Below, piece by piece: positions 21,666 through 33,865 of a DNA stretch of 64,000 bases (position 1 is its first letter; each line of letters opens with the position of its first letter). Under the pieces are notes generated by a model that saw only the letters and a list, made by a program, of their open reading frames with translations, was not told the origin of the DNA and made no database searches. The stretch is taken from NCBI GenBank assembly GCA_006384855.1, contig VCJN01003369.1, forward strand, positions 1 through 64,000, read 5' to 3'. The translations under genes were made by a program, and so were the position numbers. Source of the DNA: Tetraselmis striata (lineage: Eukaryota > Chlorophyta > Chlorodendrophyceae > Chlorodendrales > Chlorodendraceae).

Positions 21666-21690
21666 CGGCTTGCAAAACGTTGTGATGTAC

Positions 21691-22003
21691 TAGTACGGTA
21701 CTGATACCAATACATGTACTCTCGTGATGTGAATTCGAAAGGCAACAGCGCTAAAGCGTTGCGAGTCGCTAGTCCCTTACCGTACTGGAAGGAACGATAG
21801 GCGGACTGCTTCTTATTATTTGCTTGCAAAATCCCGTGTGCACGAGCCATAGATGAGAAAAAACACATAACGTATCGACTACTTGTTTCTGTTGTCCGCC
21901 CCGCGGGTGTTGCTTTCGAGCTTGAACCACAACACATTGGCCAAGCAGGCGGCGCCACGCCTCTCAATCTACTTTTGCATGACAGTAGTCATACGTAGGT
22001 ACA
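21691..22003. other. Spacer between LINE and hairpin-flanked element
   Basis: Contains a GTACGGTACTGATACC-type GTAC-rich stretch at about 21690-21720. No supported gene. Confidence 0.45.
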
Positions 22004-23450
22004 GGGGGCAATATCGAGTCAAAATGGGCACATTTACGGACTCGAAAATGTGCCCCCCACGTGAACGCTTAGGCTCGGATATGTACCCACTTTTTGGGTG
22101 CATTTCAGGTGCAAGCTATAACTATACGAGAGTACTAACAACGTCAATTCGCCGTGTCCTCTTCGCGCCCTCTTCAGCGTAAAGTACTACCCCCCTCAAC
22201 CTAGGTGGCGGCGCTCTTTTGCGCCCCGTGGTGACTCACCCCGTTGGAGATTTCACTCCTCGCCCCACTCTCGAGTCCACACCACTGCAATGCACTCCAC
22301 TCTCCTTGACGTACTTTTGTTGCCGTCATGGCCGACCGTTCTTCTGCCCCGCAGGCCAGCGAAGCCTTTCGCCAGGCCCAAGAGCAAATTCAGCCTTACA
22401 TCTCCTTCCTAGACAGTTTGCCCCTTCAACCGGATCACAGAGACAAGCTTTTCAAAGAGGGTGTGAATGCCGTTGCTGGACAGTTGCTACATGGGCTCGC
22501 CCCTTCTCCGTGTCTGCCTTCGGAGGTAGGTGGACCGTTGTACACCGCGCCTCCATGCGGTACGGGTCCGGAACGGGCCGGTACCGGCCCGCGGAGCCAG
22601 CAAAGCAAGCGCCCAACACCCTCGCCAAGCTCCCGCGGGCGGGGGAGCGCTTCTTGTCAAGGGGCGGAAAAGCGTGTGAGATTCGACTGGAGGAAGGTTG
22701 GCGATGCAACCTTTCTCACAAGGCAAGCCGCGGTGAAGGAGTTGACCTGGATGATGGACGAATGGAGGCACCAATATACCAGCAAGGGCGCGTATGTGAG
22801 CGCTCCTCACTCGTGTTGTCTGAAGCACATGCATATTGTACCAGCATCTTGGCATGTTCCACGATTGTATTCACTAACAAGGCTTGGCTATCGGCAGGTG
22901 TATAACTGCGCCTCCCACGTTAATTGCCCCGCGCATCTCCGCATCTGTCATGATCCGGTGAGCAAGCGTTGGGAGATGCAGCGCGACCAGATGCACATGC
23001 AGATGTTGGCAGCTGCAGATGCCTCCGCCACCGGAGTCTTCAACCGGGCAGAGGTGCGTTTTCCTTTGCGAGGACGGTCTGCCATGCTTTTGTGAACCAA
23101 GATGCGTGAAGATGCCTCCCTGAACAAAAGCGCGAGGGTGCTTGCGAGTGATAGAAGAGTGAAAAGCTCAGCGGCGGAGTAGCATTCGAGGCAAAAACGG
23201 TTAGCATGGACTGGTAGCGACGCATCTCGTCAAGGGGCGGTGGACTGATGTGTAGTACATAGTGCAGTATAGGTGAAGGGTACCTCGTACAGTGCTGGCA
23301 AGAATGTGTGAAATGACAGTTTCACAGTACATTCGTACGGTATTGGGCGTTACTCAGTTTTTGCACCCTCCTTGGGGGGTGCAAAAACCGAGTTAAGGGG
23401 GGCACATTTTCGAGTCCGTAAATGTGCCCAATTTGACTCGATATTTGCCC
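22004..23450. mobile_element. Region bounded by hairpin-bearing inverted repeats (candidate DNA transposon)
   Basis: A block of about 54 bp at 22004-22057 (GGGCAATATCGAGTCAAAAT then GGGCACATTTACGG...) recurs as a reverse complement at 23397-23450 with only two or three differences. Each block itself contains a foldback, GGGCACATTT / AAAATGTGCCC around CGGACTCG. A second hairpin, GTTTTTGCACCC / GGGTGCAAAAAC, sits just inside the right block (about 23357-23389). No clear target duplication. The interior carries a two-exon gene. The blocks could instead be two copies of a small hairpin MITE in opposite orientation. Confidence 0.5.
22328..23053 (+). CDS. Zinc-finger-like protein fragment, possibly the N-terminus of a transposase
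   Basis: Exon 1 22328-22795 and exon 2 22898-23053 join in phase 0 with donor GTGAGC and acceptor GGCAG. The protein starts MADRSSAPQASEAFRQAQEQ, has a basic Ser/Pro-rich middle, then KRVRFDWRKVGDATF and, across the junction, YVYNCASHVNCPAHLRICHD. The Y-x-C...C-P-A...H spacing resembles the FLYWCH / WRKY-GCM zinc-binding fold found at the N-terminus of MULE-type transposases. Exon 2 ends at a donor (GTGCGT). A possible third exon, 23757-23847, starts after TGTAG in phase 0 and reads DPLEMLLSRGLSDGSVGM before a stop; if real, the gene extends beyond the right inverted repeat. No DDE catalytic domain seen. Confidence 0.45.
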
Positions 23451-24090
23451 TTTTTCCCAGTAGTCATGTACATTATGGCGGGTGATGGTGATGCTATTAT
23501 TGTCATGAGGGAAGCAATCGAAATTGAAGTAGTATGCACATCATCCGGTTGGCTCCCGCCGTTGTACTTGACGCAAGTCAAATGACATTGCATGAGGTTC
23601 TTCTTCATCTCATCCTTGTTCCATGGCATTAGATGAGGAAGACGGGTCTTGTGTTGATCATGCCATCGATTTCGCAAACGAAGAGGTATGTATTGGCAGG
23701 AGTACTGCAACGCCACTTCCGTCAAGGAAATAATGCCTCTTACTTCTTGTGTAGGACCCTCTCGAGATGTTGCTCTCGCGCGGGCTCAGCGACGGCTCTG
23801 TCGGCATGCTAGTCCATGGTGCACCTAGCATGTTAAGGACATATTAACCCACGGCGATTAGTTAGTACTGCATTCAAAGGCAATCATCTTCTAGGCAACT
23901 GGTAATAAAGGCAATTGCTGCATTGTAATTGCGACAAACGATCTTAGTAGCAAATCTACCGCGAAAATCAATCATCGTTAGTGCATGATTATATCCTCTT
24001 AAGCTGCACTTGAAATAGCGAGGAGATCATCAACAACTAGGAGATCAACATAAGGCGATGAGGCGAGCAGTTCTTACCGCCATCATAACT
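23451..24090. other. No supported gene apart from the possible exon at 23757-23847
   Basis: A 110-residue minus frame (23725-23393) covers part of the stretch but reads into the inverted repeat and shows no domain. Confidence 0.4.
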
Positions 24091-24094
24091 AATA

Positions 24095-24535
24095 GTAGTT
24101 GGTGGGCGACTTCTTCCAGTTGGCAGTCCCTCTACGCAAAATTGTACCTAGGGATGAACTCAAGGACATGGTGCCAGACGCATAGCTCTCCTTCCCGGCT
24201 TTCAACATTGTGATTGGGAGTTACTATTACCAACAAGAGCTTGAATCCCACGCACGCTACGGTGTGCGGTATGGGGTCAAGTATGTACAACCGATCTCCC
24301 AATCCTTCGCCTATACCGCAATCGTCGCCGTCATCGTCGATTGGGGAGAGCGACGGCTTCACACCATCAGCTTTCGTTGTGACATAGATAGTCATTTTCA
24401 CAATCGGAGCATTGATGCCACCGATGCTCCAAGGACGGACTTTGCGTCAGCCATAACGCAGAAGCTGGCACAGTTTCTCAAAGGCACGAGTTTTCTCATC
24501 GGATATCAAAGTCTTGCGTGTGCGGACAGGTAGCG
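24095..24535 (+). pseudogene. Decayed copy of the 34-kb ORF family
   Basis: Between about 24095 and 24300 the plus strand reads DELKDMVPDA, then FPAFNIVIGSYYYQQELESH and YGVRYGVKYV, with an in-frame stop. This is clearly related to DELKDIVPDGELYLPAFNVV and TMRYGVKYTAVPRA in the long frame at 34231-35211. Downstream (to 24533) the similarity is not visible by eye. Family function unknown. Confidence 0.6.
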
Positions 24536-24720
24536 TGGCGGCCGTGAACTATGCCAAAAATTTGGACTCTGAAGACCAGACTGCGGAAGTGCAGGCACGG
24601 CTCCATGAAGCGGACGCGGCTATGTTTCAGGCTCTTGACATGGGCTTTGTCACATCATGTTTCATGGAGGCATGTATGCCAGTGCCACACTGGTTTGAAT
24701 TCTACAGAGATGGAGGATGA
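24514..24720 (+). CDS. Short hypothetical frame
   Basis: A 68-residue acidic helical frame (AKNLDSEDQTAEVQARLHEA then DAAMFQALDMGF) with coding-like composition, ending at a TGA. It overlaps the end of the decayed copy before it and may be a further piece of the same mobile unit. No family recognised. Confidence 0.25.
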   Translation: MRVRTGSVAAVNYAKNLDSEDQTAEVQARLHEADAAMFQALDMGFVTSCFMEACMPVPHWFEFYRDGG

Positions 24721-26130
24721 GGCATGAGAAGATCAAGAGCAAGAACTGCTTTAAATACAATGATGTTAATAATTTTAATGATAGTAGTAAGTGGCAGTTG
24801 GGTCCGTGCGGGAATCTATCTGCTAGCAGACATGGGACCGTGCCCATGGCTGTCTAGTATACATGAATTGTGTTTGTTAGAAGCTGGGGGCAGCCATTGA
24901 TGTTCCTCCCAACAGCCAGTATTTTCAGCATTTGTAGTGCAGTTACCAGAAACATTACCTCTTGACATTGTCTGAACTATTGAGAGCATGCAAGTTGTGG
25001 CTACATGCGGGAGCTACCTTTCAATCTGTTCATGACAACCGGAAACAAGGAGTGCGACACCACATGCGCTGCCCGCGACCTCGAAATATGCAACGAGTAC
25101 CGCGCTCCTCGACATACACGTGTGCGGAGCGCGGCAGTGGCTCAGTCCCACGGAAAACATTCCATGGAGCCTATACCTCAGTGATCATCATTGCAAGTGC
25201 TGCCTGCGGCGGGGGCCTGATATGCACTGCCCGGCTTGAAGTTGTACTATGGCTCTGCCGATGTTGCCGGAAGAAGAAGACATCGGCCAAAAGGTATACT
25301 CAGCCTTCGCATGGCATGCAGTCGTCACCCCAAGCACCAGCTGCTCCAGCTCTAGGAACTAGGTCGCAGTTCGACATCCGGTGTGGAGATGAGGGCCGTG
25401 ATTGGTTAATGCCATCATGGGCCATGATGCGCCATGCATTGTGCGCATATCTTCTCTGATGACCATCGACATAAGATATTGTAACACATTTCAATCAATG
25501 TGAATCCTATTAAGTCTTCAAAACAGTGAATTTTCAGTGGCTTATTCCCACTGCCGCTGCCACCGGCTTCAAAAACCGCAATGAGCTGCCATGCGATACC
25601 ACGCACCATCATTGTTTTTACCATTGATGTAGGTAGTGGCGTGGTGCCCCCCTCGCATTCATACCCGGGGCACGCGGCTGTCCGCCCTTGATTACACCCT
25701 TTTCGCACATTTATTCTGTTACACTCGTGTGACCGGCCACCACCACGCACGACGTCGGCCCTCCGCCTGGTTAGCACCAAGGCAGCCTCCATTGCACGCG
25801 ACCCTATGGCTTTCGTCAGCCCCACCCGGTGCCTGCTCCGCGCCGTAGGCTCGGGAGCCGCCAATCGCAGCAACAAGCCGTCATGCAAGGAGGCTGTCAA
25901 CGAGCATCTGGACGCTGAGGCAGGCATCATCTCTAGGCATTTTCCTGCTTATTGTACGCCTCGATGGCGGTTGTGCCCTGCCAGCGGCCTCCGTCGCGTC
26001 GCCTCGGCTGGGCACGTGGCTCTCTTGTTCCTTCGAGAATGGGGCAACGATGCGGCGTTGCAGGACAATGCATCATGATTTTTATTTGCACAACACCATC
26101 ATCGATCGGGCACGCCCCCGCCCGCCCAGC
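24721..26130. other. Stretch with short uncharacterised frames only
   Basis: Several frames of 60-170 residues occur on both strands (for example 24962-25459 + and 25930-25415 -), none with a recognisable domain. I see no supported gene. Confidence 0.4.

Positions 26131-26177
<47 letters not shown>
26131..26177. repeat. (GA)n microsatellite
   Basis: About 22-23 uninterrupted GA units. The stretch just after it (26211-26460) has a coding-like frame containing TLRNLGLPIDDHKVLRALRI, but no family was recognised. Confidence 0.85.
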
Positions 26178-26178
<1 letters not shown>

Positions 26179-27086
26179 GCCAAGGAAAATGACATCCGAA
26201 GGGCTGCCGGATGCCTGCGCCACGTCATACTCCGCAAAGCATGTTGTCTAGGCTTCAGACAATAGATCGCCCCATGACACTACGGAATTTGGGTTTGCCC
26301 ATAGATGACCACAAGGTGCTGAGAGCACTGCGAATAGAAACCCCCTATCCGCTAGAGGAAAATACAAACGAAACCACAGCGGAAATACAACGCATGTTCT
26401 CAAAGATTGCATTCGAGCTTAATTCAAGGCATACGGTCATAGTGTGTGTAAACTGTGTGCGGTACTTAGTCGGCACCCGAGCCCGCAAAGTCCACTCCAA
26501 ATCCGCGCAGCGTGGTTCGCGTGAGGTTGGCCCGCCTCGCTATGAGGAAATGTGCCGACGCCGAGAATCGAACATGCACGCACGCGCGTGCACGCGTACG
26601 AAGTGCCCCGCTAAAACGCTCAGGTACGCAGCCCGAAAGTGACAATTGCGCTTTCTTTTGTTGTTTATACCCGGTACCGAATGGCTCGTTGTACCGCGTG
26701 GGGCACCAATTTGAAGTTGAGTTGTTAAAAACCCGTTCATACATTTTGAGGCATGTAGTGGGATGGGGTGTTACACATTTTGGCTGATCCCGAGCTTTGG
26801 GTGCGCGCCACTTGCATGACATAGTCGCTACATCGGGCTACAAGGATGTATTTGGTATGTTCACCCATTGCGTGATCGCCCGCTAGTGGTCAGATCGTTA
26901 TTTGTTGCTTAATTCCAGTGCGGGTTCTGGAGCCGATCAATGGCGCCCTAGCGTAAATTTACGCTTAATGTCAGCAGATATCATTGTACACTAGAAGGGG
27001 GAACTTCTCACTTTCCAGCCGGCCCTTAACACCGGGCGAAGTACTGCTTATGTAGTGAATCCGGGCGAGCCCGCGCGGCTCTACTG

Positions 27087-28580
27087 GTGATGATAGTGTA
27101 CTCATGTGAAACGGGGGACCGCCCGACGACCGGACGACCCACCACCATGCCAACCGACGGCCAGCGCCCACAGAGGCGTGAAGAGCAGGCTCCACATGAG
27201 ATCATCACTAAAGCCACCATGGAGATCAACACACCCGAGGAGCAACAAAAGGCCGCGGTCGGCGCCGCTCTCGATGCGCCGCGCGGCGGCAAGACCCAAC
27301 TTCCCAAGATCCGAACCGCCATCACTGCGGAACAAATCGCAGGCACCCGACTTCCACCGGCTGCCCACCCCAGGTTAATTGACGGCCAACGCCCTCCGCG
27401 ACGTGAAGAACAGGCTCCGCAGGAGACTACCACAATAGCCAACATGAACATCAATAGACCCGAGGAACACCAGGAGGCCGAGGTCGGCGCCACTATCCAT
27501 GCGCCGCGCAGCGGCAGTGCCGAACCCCCCAAGACCCCTCAACCATTGTCGCGAAAAAAATCACATACACTTGCCTCCCACCTGCTGTCCGCCGCCGCCT
27601 CCGCGTCTCGAGCGGCCAGTCCCGCCAGCCCCCAATCAATCTTCCCCTTGATACCGACTGTGCCACGCAAGTCGCCATGCTATTCGGCAATCTGGCGACC
27701 CGCAACCGTGCGACGGGGGTCGACCTGCGCCGCAACCGTGAGTTCCGGAACCCGATCCGTGCCCTCGGCCCCAAGCTCAGGGTATACACATCAACCCACA
27801 ACGTCCAGGCGGTGACCCGACGCGCCCCTATACCGGCTGCCGCCGCTCCGGCAGGGGTGAGCAGAGCCGGACTCGCCACTAACACGGGATCCGACGCGAA
27901 ACTCGTCGCAGCCAGTATCACGCACCTATATGGGCGGGAGAAGATCGCGACTGATCACCACCCGGCGCCGCCTGCAACCGACCAATCGGCGATGCACCAC
28001 GGCCAGCTCCCCTAAGAGCTCCAGCCACCACCAACTACCCAGCTACAAGTGGCCCACGCCCCGGCCGCGGCAGCCCCTCAAGCCACGGAGATGGACAGCG
28101 ACGAGCGACTCGCCACCTGCAGTCGAGCAGCCGGCGACAAGCGTCGATCCAGCCCCGCACCCCGAGCCGGCTCCACCGGCCGCAGCCAAGCCCCCACCGT
28201 GACAAGAGAGGCCTCGGAGGCCACCAACCCCTCGAGCATACCCCCACATCCAGCACACCAGCCCCGGCGTCCCGCCTGGCTCAGCTCATCGCCTCATCGC
28301 TCATCGCCCCCGCCGCCCCCCGCGCCGGACGGCCCCATTGCAGCCGCAGGTGGATCGTATGCGGATGCTCAGCAGGCAAGGCACCCAACCCCAAGCTGGA
28401 CGCACGCCCGAGACTATCAGCGCCGCCACCCAAAAACTACGGACGTTTCTAGCCGGTGTGCCCGGAATGCATTCTTCGAATTTACCGCACTATTCCCCGC
28501 AAGTATTACAAATAGTGTATCGCCCGACCCGCGGGCTTGGTACCGGTACATGCTCGAGACGAAGTCATCATGCCATTAAA
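27087..28580 (+). pseudogene. Low-complexity Pro/Ala/Arg-rich ORF1/gag-like region, frame-shifted
   Basis: The frame at 27087-27815 contains two related units about 220 bp apart (each with DGQRP, RREEQAP, then a MEIN/MNIN and PEE block). From 27677 coding character moves to another frame, with QVAMLFGNLATRNRATGVDL and REFRNPIRALGPKLRVYTS, and from 28049 to a third, Pro-rich frame. This compositional style fits ORF1 or gag of a retroelement. No zinc knuckle or RT lies downstream. Whether it belongs to the LINE family at 18-22 kb cannot be told. Confidence 0.4.
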
Positions 28581-28589
28581 CGCAGTATA

Positions 28590-29735
28590 CTGTGCTAAAA
28601 AGAAAAATATATGTATTTGAGAAATGGAGGACATTGTAGCCCCCAACCCCCCAAGCTAGCCAGCTCAGCGGTACATAAATATTGAGCACCATATAGCTAT
28701 TCCGGTTGGCTCCCCTCCCCCATCACACCTCAGTAGCAGCAGGCGGGACGCCTCTGGCTGCCTTAGCGTGCCTGCTGAGCTCTGGATGGGATGGGTCTGA
28801 CTTAGGTAGGGACAACATGGGGGCGCTGCTGTCTTAGCTATAGCCCACTGGAAGGAGAAGGGGCTAGGAAACATTGGAGGATGGCCGGTAGCTTGAGCTG
28901 TGATAACACTTCGTGTTCCCCACTGTGATAAGAGATAGCAGGCCCTTAGAGCAACTCAGTCTGAGCGAGTGGATGCAGTAGACTAGACGTAGTAACAAAT
29001 TTCAATTTCAATTTCAATTTTTTTAGAAGGGGCGCGCCCAAAATCCTAGAATTCCATGGTAAATACAATCAAACTGTGCTTGCAGTGTCGATTATCACTA
29101 CATGCGTGGGGCCAAGTATATGACGTTACATATACTTATCCGCGAAGATATGTATACCACTCAATACGCCGAATTTTCTGCCGATACCCTCAGAAGCTCC
29201 GATGCATACGCACGCCCATCAAGCATCCTAGATCATAAATAGTTCCATAATCTGTCAGTGGAGAGGAGATCCACAATAGTTAATGCTCACTTTCAGGTTG
29301 GAATCCTAAAGCTAAAGTCCTTTAATCCGCTTAATTTTGTTTTTACGGAGCTACGGTACAGTACCGGCCGGGGAGAAGAGGTCGTGTATCTTGCATCGTC
29401 GTATTCATAAGGGAGATAAGTTTTCACCGCTGTGCCTGCCTTTCAAGGGGGCACTACCGTGACACTGTACACAACTGTATGTAGCCTCAGTGTGTACCGA
29501 GAGTTAGCAAGATCGGCGGAGCCAACGTCATGGTAACAAGAAATAAAGCATCATAATCATCGGGGCAAAAACGTTCGCTAATCATAGTTACTAAAGCATA
29601 GTAACAAAGTAAAACGACCCACATGCAAGTTAGGAATCATCATCATCAGGGACGAGCCACGAGCGAGAATCATCCGCCCTGGCGACCATCCACAGCTGGT
29701 ACATTACGCTCATTATGATCAAGAGCGAGTCGAAA
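28590..29735. other. AT-richer stretch without a supported gene
   Basis: Contains a short AATTTC-repeat (about 28997-29020) and scattered frames under 70 residues. Nothing recognisable. Confidence 0.45.
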
Positions 29736-29739
29736 GGTT

Positions 29740-32560
29740 GGGCTCAGATTGCAGTGCCGGAGTGCGAGGGCCACTCATGGCCAGAGATTCATTCCGTTCG
29801 TCAACAATAAGCATACCAGCCCTAGACACAAAGAGGAGTTTTTCCATGTCGCACTTCATGTTCGACATCGAAGTCGTCCTCTTGATGGAGCCCATATGCT
29901 GTCCATCCTCTACTGAAATCCGGCGTTAAAAGCCGCAGCGACCTCGCCACTCCGACAAGCATGAGAGCCATAGGTACCAAGGAACTCCCTAGCCGTGATG
30001 TCCAAAAGCGAGCACATCGACTGGCTCAAGTTCTGAGTGTAGTGAGCGGTTTAATAACCTAGTGAGAAGGCTCGATACGATCTAGAGATTCCCGAACCAT
30101 ATTGCCAATGAAAGCCTGAAAAACTAGGACGGCCGATGTGATGAGCGGCGGCGATTGTCAATGTAATCCGGGGAAGGAGCCGCGAACGTTACACAAAACA
30201 GAACCAAGGATAGCAAAATCACGACATGAGAACAGAGACCTACATGCTTGACAATATTGATCAGCCTTTCGTTTAGAGAAGGTGATAGGGGCAAATTTAA
30301 CATCATGGTTGAAGGACACATGTGCCTGACACGTGCCAGAATGAGTAGCACAATCAAATCAACACATAGCACATGAAAACACAATAAAGTATCACAACCG
30401 CCACGAAGGACAGAACAACTGATTCCGAAGCGTTCGCCGCGCCAAAAGCAACGAAGTCGGACCAAATGAAAGGTCTTTTACGCCTTCAAGAGCAGTGCCA
30501 ATACTCCTCTTTAGTAGCCTCACGAATCATAGCATACATCGGGGGCAGAGTCGGCAGATGGTTGAATAGATGTTTTTTAAATAAGAATCAATTGCTGCGG
30601 AATAGCTGCGACTTAGTTAGGAATAAGATCGAACGTCTCCATGCTGCTACTGATTGCATGTATAAGCCACATTGTCATTAGAAGCCTAAAGTGGCGAGCG
30701 AGGGCTCAGTCGTGCCACGCGCCACTAAAGGAGGTGTTTCAAGGCGTAGCCATTGCCGGAGCAAGTGCTCTCGGCAACAGTGTTGCGAGCAGATTGTTGC
30801 AGCTACTTGAGGAAGCTACTCACACTCGATTGTGTCAATCATGATTGCCATCGAACGAATCCTAAGGGCTAGCTGATAACAAAATCACTGTTGGGGCCAA
30901 CTACCGGAACTACCGGCCAACTACTAGGGAACTACCGGCAGCATTGGCAGTTGCCATAGACACATCATCGCTCACAAGGCGAGAGTGGGATGGAAGGGCT
31001 CTCCTCTTAGAACTCGAGCCATATGGCCAAATATCCCAAGCCGGCGGCACATGTGGCTTCATATTACTATTGTCTACCGGGGGAAAGTAAATGCCACCGA
31101 ATAGAGATATCCCAAAACGGAAGAATTAGAGTGCCAATAGCATCCCGAGCTCTCACATGTCTGAGCACATCATCTATCATCATGAAAGGGGGGTTGATAA
31201 AGGAATTATCCTGGGGCGAATCATGATGTAAGGAGTAAACTCAGAGATGATAGGGGGCAATAGTGAGAAATAAAAATCTGATGCATTTAGCATTGATGCT
31301 GCTAGCTAGCGGATCAGCAGAGTGAGGATCCCATCTGACATTAAAATATCATAGTATGTGCTTCAGCATCCAGTCACAAGTGTCCTTGCATTTACTTATT
31401 ACATTGCGGCAGTGATATTATCTTCCCTGGGCACCCAATTGAGTTCCAAGGTCATCTTGTATTTGACACAAAGCTGACACATCTCAATAGCCAGATCATT
31501 AATTAGCAATGACTCACTGCCTCTGCCCACAATCCGCAGGAGATTATGGTTATCAGTCTGGTAAGCACCAAGGCGCCCACACAGAAAGTGAATTAGGACA
31601 GACAAGCGCCAATTATGCTAGCCAGCTATGTACAATAACAGGTTGAGGACAAATGCCCATAGCCACTGATGAGTGAAGAGCCAATGTGCGATTATTTGAT
31701 TTGACTCAGAATTGCTATTCATAATGCCACCCCAGCCAATATCATTGGCATCATTCTCGAGTTTCACGCCCACCACATGATTTTTGCCCGAAATGTGACC
31801 AACGCGGGAGGTGCGCTTCATGCCACGCCAGAAAGCGGAGCTTACTTAGAGCCTCAGGAAGGAGCGTCACCAAGAAGACCAAGACTGCGCAAAACTCAGC
31901 ACAATATACAAATGCCGGGTATAGGGCTGAGCCACATGCATGACCCAATTCAAACGTGGTAGCATGACCAGTCGTGCTTTGCCAGAGACCTGACCGACAG
32001 TCACTCTCCTACGATGGGAATGTAATAACTTATAGATACCATCTTGAAGACGGTCGCATGTGTCATCTGCTGGAATTGAAGATTTTTTATCACGCGAGTC
32101 CACAACAAAACCCAGTGTATCAAACTATGTAAATTAGTACTTGTACTCCTTTCCATACTAGAACACATGCCGGCCGATTCAATATCAGCCACAATACAGA
32201 CTGCCAAGGCGTTGGCCTAAGCTTGAGAATCGACAGAAAACATGAAATCATCCTGACGATATGGCAGCATGTGAATGCCACTGCGGCGCTAGTAATGGAC
32301 TATCTCTGGCAGAATGAGTCGTTATGCATACAAAAGGCGCCGGTTTCAGGTGAGGTTCAGGCCGGTTTCAGGAAAGGGTATCACAGACAATTCTTTCCGT
32401 ACCACTGGAAGGCTAACATAGGCGTAAGAATCCTCATGTATTTCAAGACCATACGCGGTGCCTAGAGCAGCATGCAGACGGCGTAGCATGCCGAAGTGGA
32501 CAGAAAACTTGACTACCAACCTTAAAGTGGATGACCATGCCGACATGGATTTTCACCCAT
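29740..32560 (-). mobile_element. DIRS-like (tyrosine-recombinase type) retrotransposon fossil, broken
   Basis: Minus-strand remnants of an RT (about 32550-32130), an RNase H (about 31830-31400; it keeps a DANDIGWGG motif and the LNWVPREDNITA end typical of DIRS RNase H) and, further on, a poorly preserved stretch to about 29740 where the recombinase would lie. The order RT, RNase H, then recombinase fits DIRS. It is heavily broken in many places with no intact gene, so it is old. Terminal repeats were not identified, and the ends given are approximate. Confidence 0.55.
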
Positions 32561-32719
32561 GGACACACACATGGACCGCGGCAGGTGAGATAATCTATTT
32601 AACGCTTGAAAACGGGCTTGCCGCAGTCCAGGTTACCTTGTCCAACCCTTGCCACACGGGGGTTGGACACGGGTCCAAACCATGTTCATTGGCTAAATAT
32701 AAGGTGTTCTAGATTTATA

Positions 32720-33865
32720 TCCGTAGCATAGTATTTTCTTCTTTGTATTCTACTGTATATTTTGACACACCGACAGGGCGACCCTGCCTTGACGCCATAG
32801 ACCTACTAATATCGCCAACCATCAAGACATGTTCCAATACCTTGTACAATACTCTACATGTCCGCAACCAGCCCTGACCGGGGCGCAAGCGCCGCACCGC
32901 CATAGTAGTGGCCAATCGCCCAAAGCCCCAGACCCCCCTTTGGACGCGGGCTTAGGGCGCAGCGGCGCGCAGCCCAAGACCTCCATATCACTCCCGGGGG
33001 TACTGTGGGGGGCCAAAAGCCCCTCCTGCTCCGGCAGGCGTATACTACATAATATACCCGGAGCCACACTAGGACCTTATGCACTGCGCGCGTATACTGC
33101 GACTTTTGCGCATTTTCTTGCTAACCCGCAATTCCCGTTTTTCGGAGCGCAATAGCGGGCGGATATCGCTGATTTTTAAAGAGCATACGCCAAGCACGGC
33201 CATATGGCCACGCGACGCAAGACGGTAGCCGCAACATGACCCCGCATGCTTTCAGAGTAGGGCATAGAATATCCTAGATGACCCTATATGTACACCGCGT
33301 ACACGCAATGTAACTCATTTGCACCTCGCAAAATTTAGCATTTCACCAATGCTACTGGTAGATGCAAATGCGTAGCGACTATATAAATGTCCACCACACG
33401 CCATCGCATTGGTTGCGCGACCACTACGGGCGGCTATGTGGAGGGAAGATGAGGACATATAGTCGCTACGCCCACGGGGCATCAATTAATTTGGCGACAT
33501 GTGCGCGTGTAGCGTGCGCACGGGTAAAGGCCCACCCGTTCATTACTTTTGACGCCTATAGTATAGCCGCTGTGGCGACAACCCCGCCCGTACAAGTACA
33601 TGATCCAAGGATTAGGGCTTCCTGGCGCTGATGCTGACAATGGATGAAGAATGAATTTGCTTCAAAATCCGCGATTTCATGGTTCACGCCACCAGCGCGA
33701 ATGATTCAGCACCACTACCAGTCTACGACTGGTGGGACGCCATTCACGGCCAAACTGCAGCAGGCCGGGGTAGTAGCGAGTAGATACGGTATGAGTAGGG
33801 TTATTATACCATGGTTGAGCTGAAGGGCCTGCAAGTCAGGGTTCAGTTCAGGGTACGGTGCAGTT
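32720..33865. other. Intervening stretch without a supported gene
   Basis: Includes a GC-rich patch (32860-33045) with overlapping frames on both strands and a region with GTAGCGACTATATA words at about 33372 and 33455-33470. No domain recognised. Confidence 0.4.

Larger units (their letters stand above)
18340..21690 (-). mobile_element. LINE (non-LTR retrotransposon) with APE-type endonuclease and reverse transcriptase
   Basis: Minus-strand coding is spread over several frames. The endonuclease end has AATMFISAYLPTG and, after a homopolymer, GEWNMDE, matching the Y-P and GDWN motifs of the endonuclease/exonuclease/phosphatase fold. A linker follows (20353-21030). The RT region has NNKAQGQDGVSVEALKLAIY (about 20170-20290), VPHDLLFLKLQEIGVTG (about 19735-19785) and the catalytic LYADDAIGIT (19453-19490). 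C-terminal frames continue at 19078-18824, 18876-18655 and 18584-18363. Frame changes and a C21 insertion in the endonuclease show it is no longer functional. Flank 17811-18340 could be its 3' untranslated tail; no poly-A end was identified. Confidence 0.8.

Noticed and set aside
26560-26640. tRNA-like signal on the minus strand (GTTCGATTC B box)
   Set aside because: A B-box match exists but no acceptor pairing, no D arm and a palindromic GTGCACGCGCGTGC where the anticodon arm should be.
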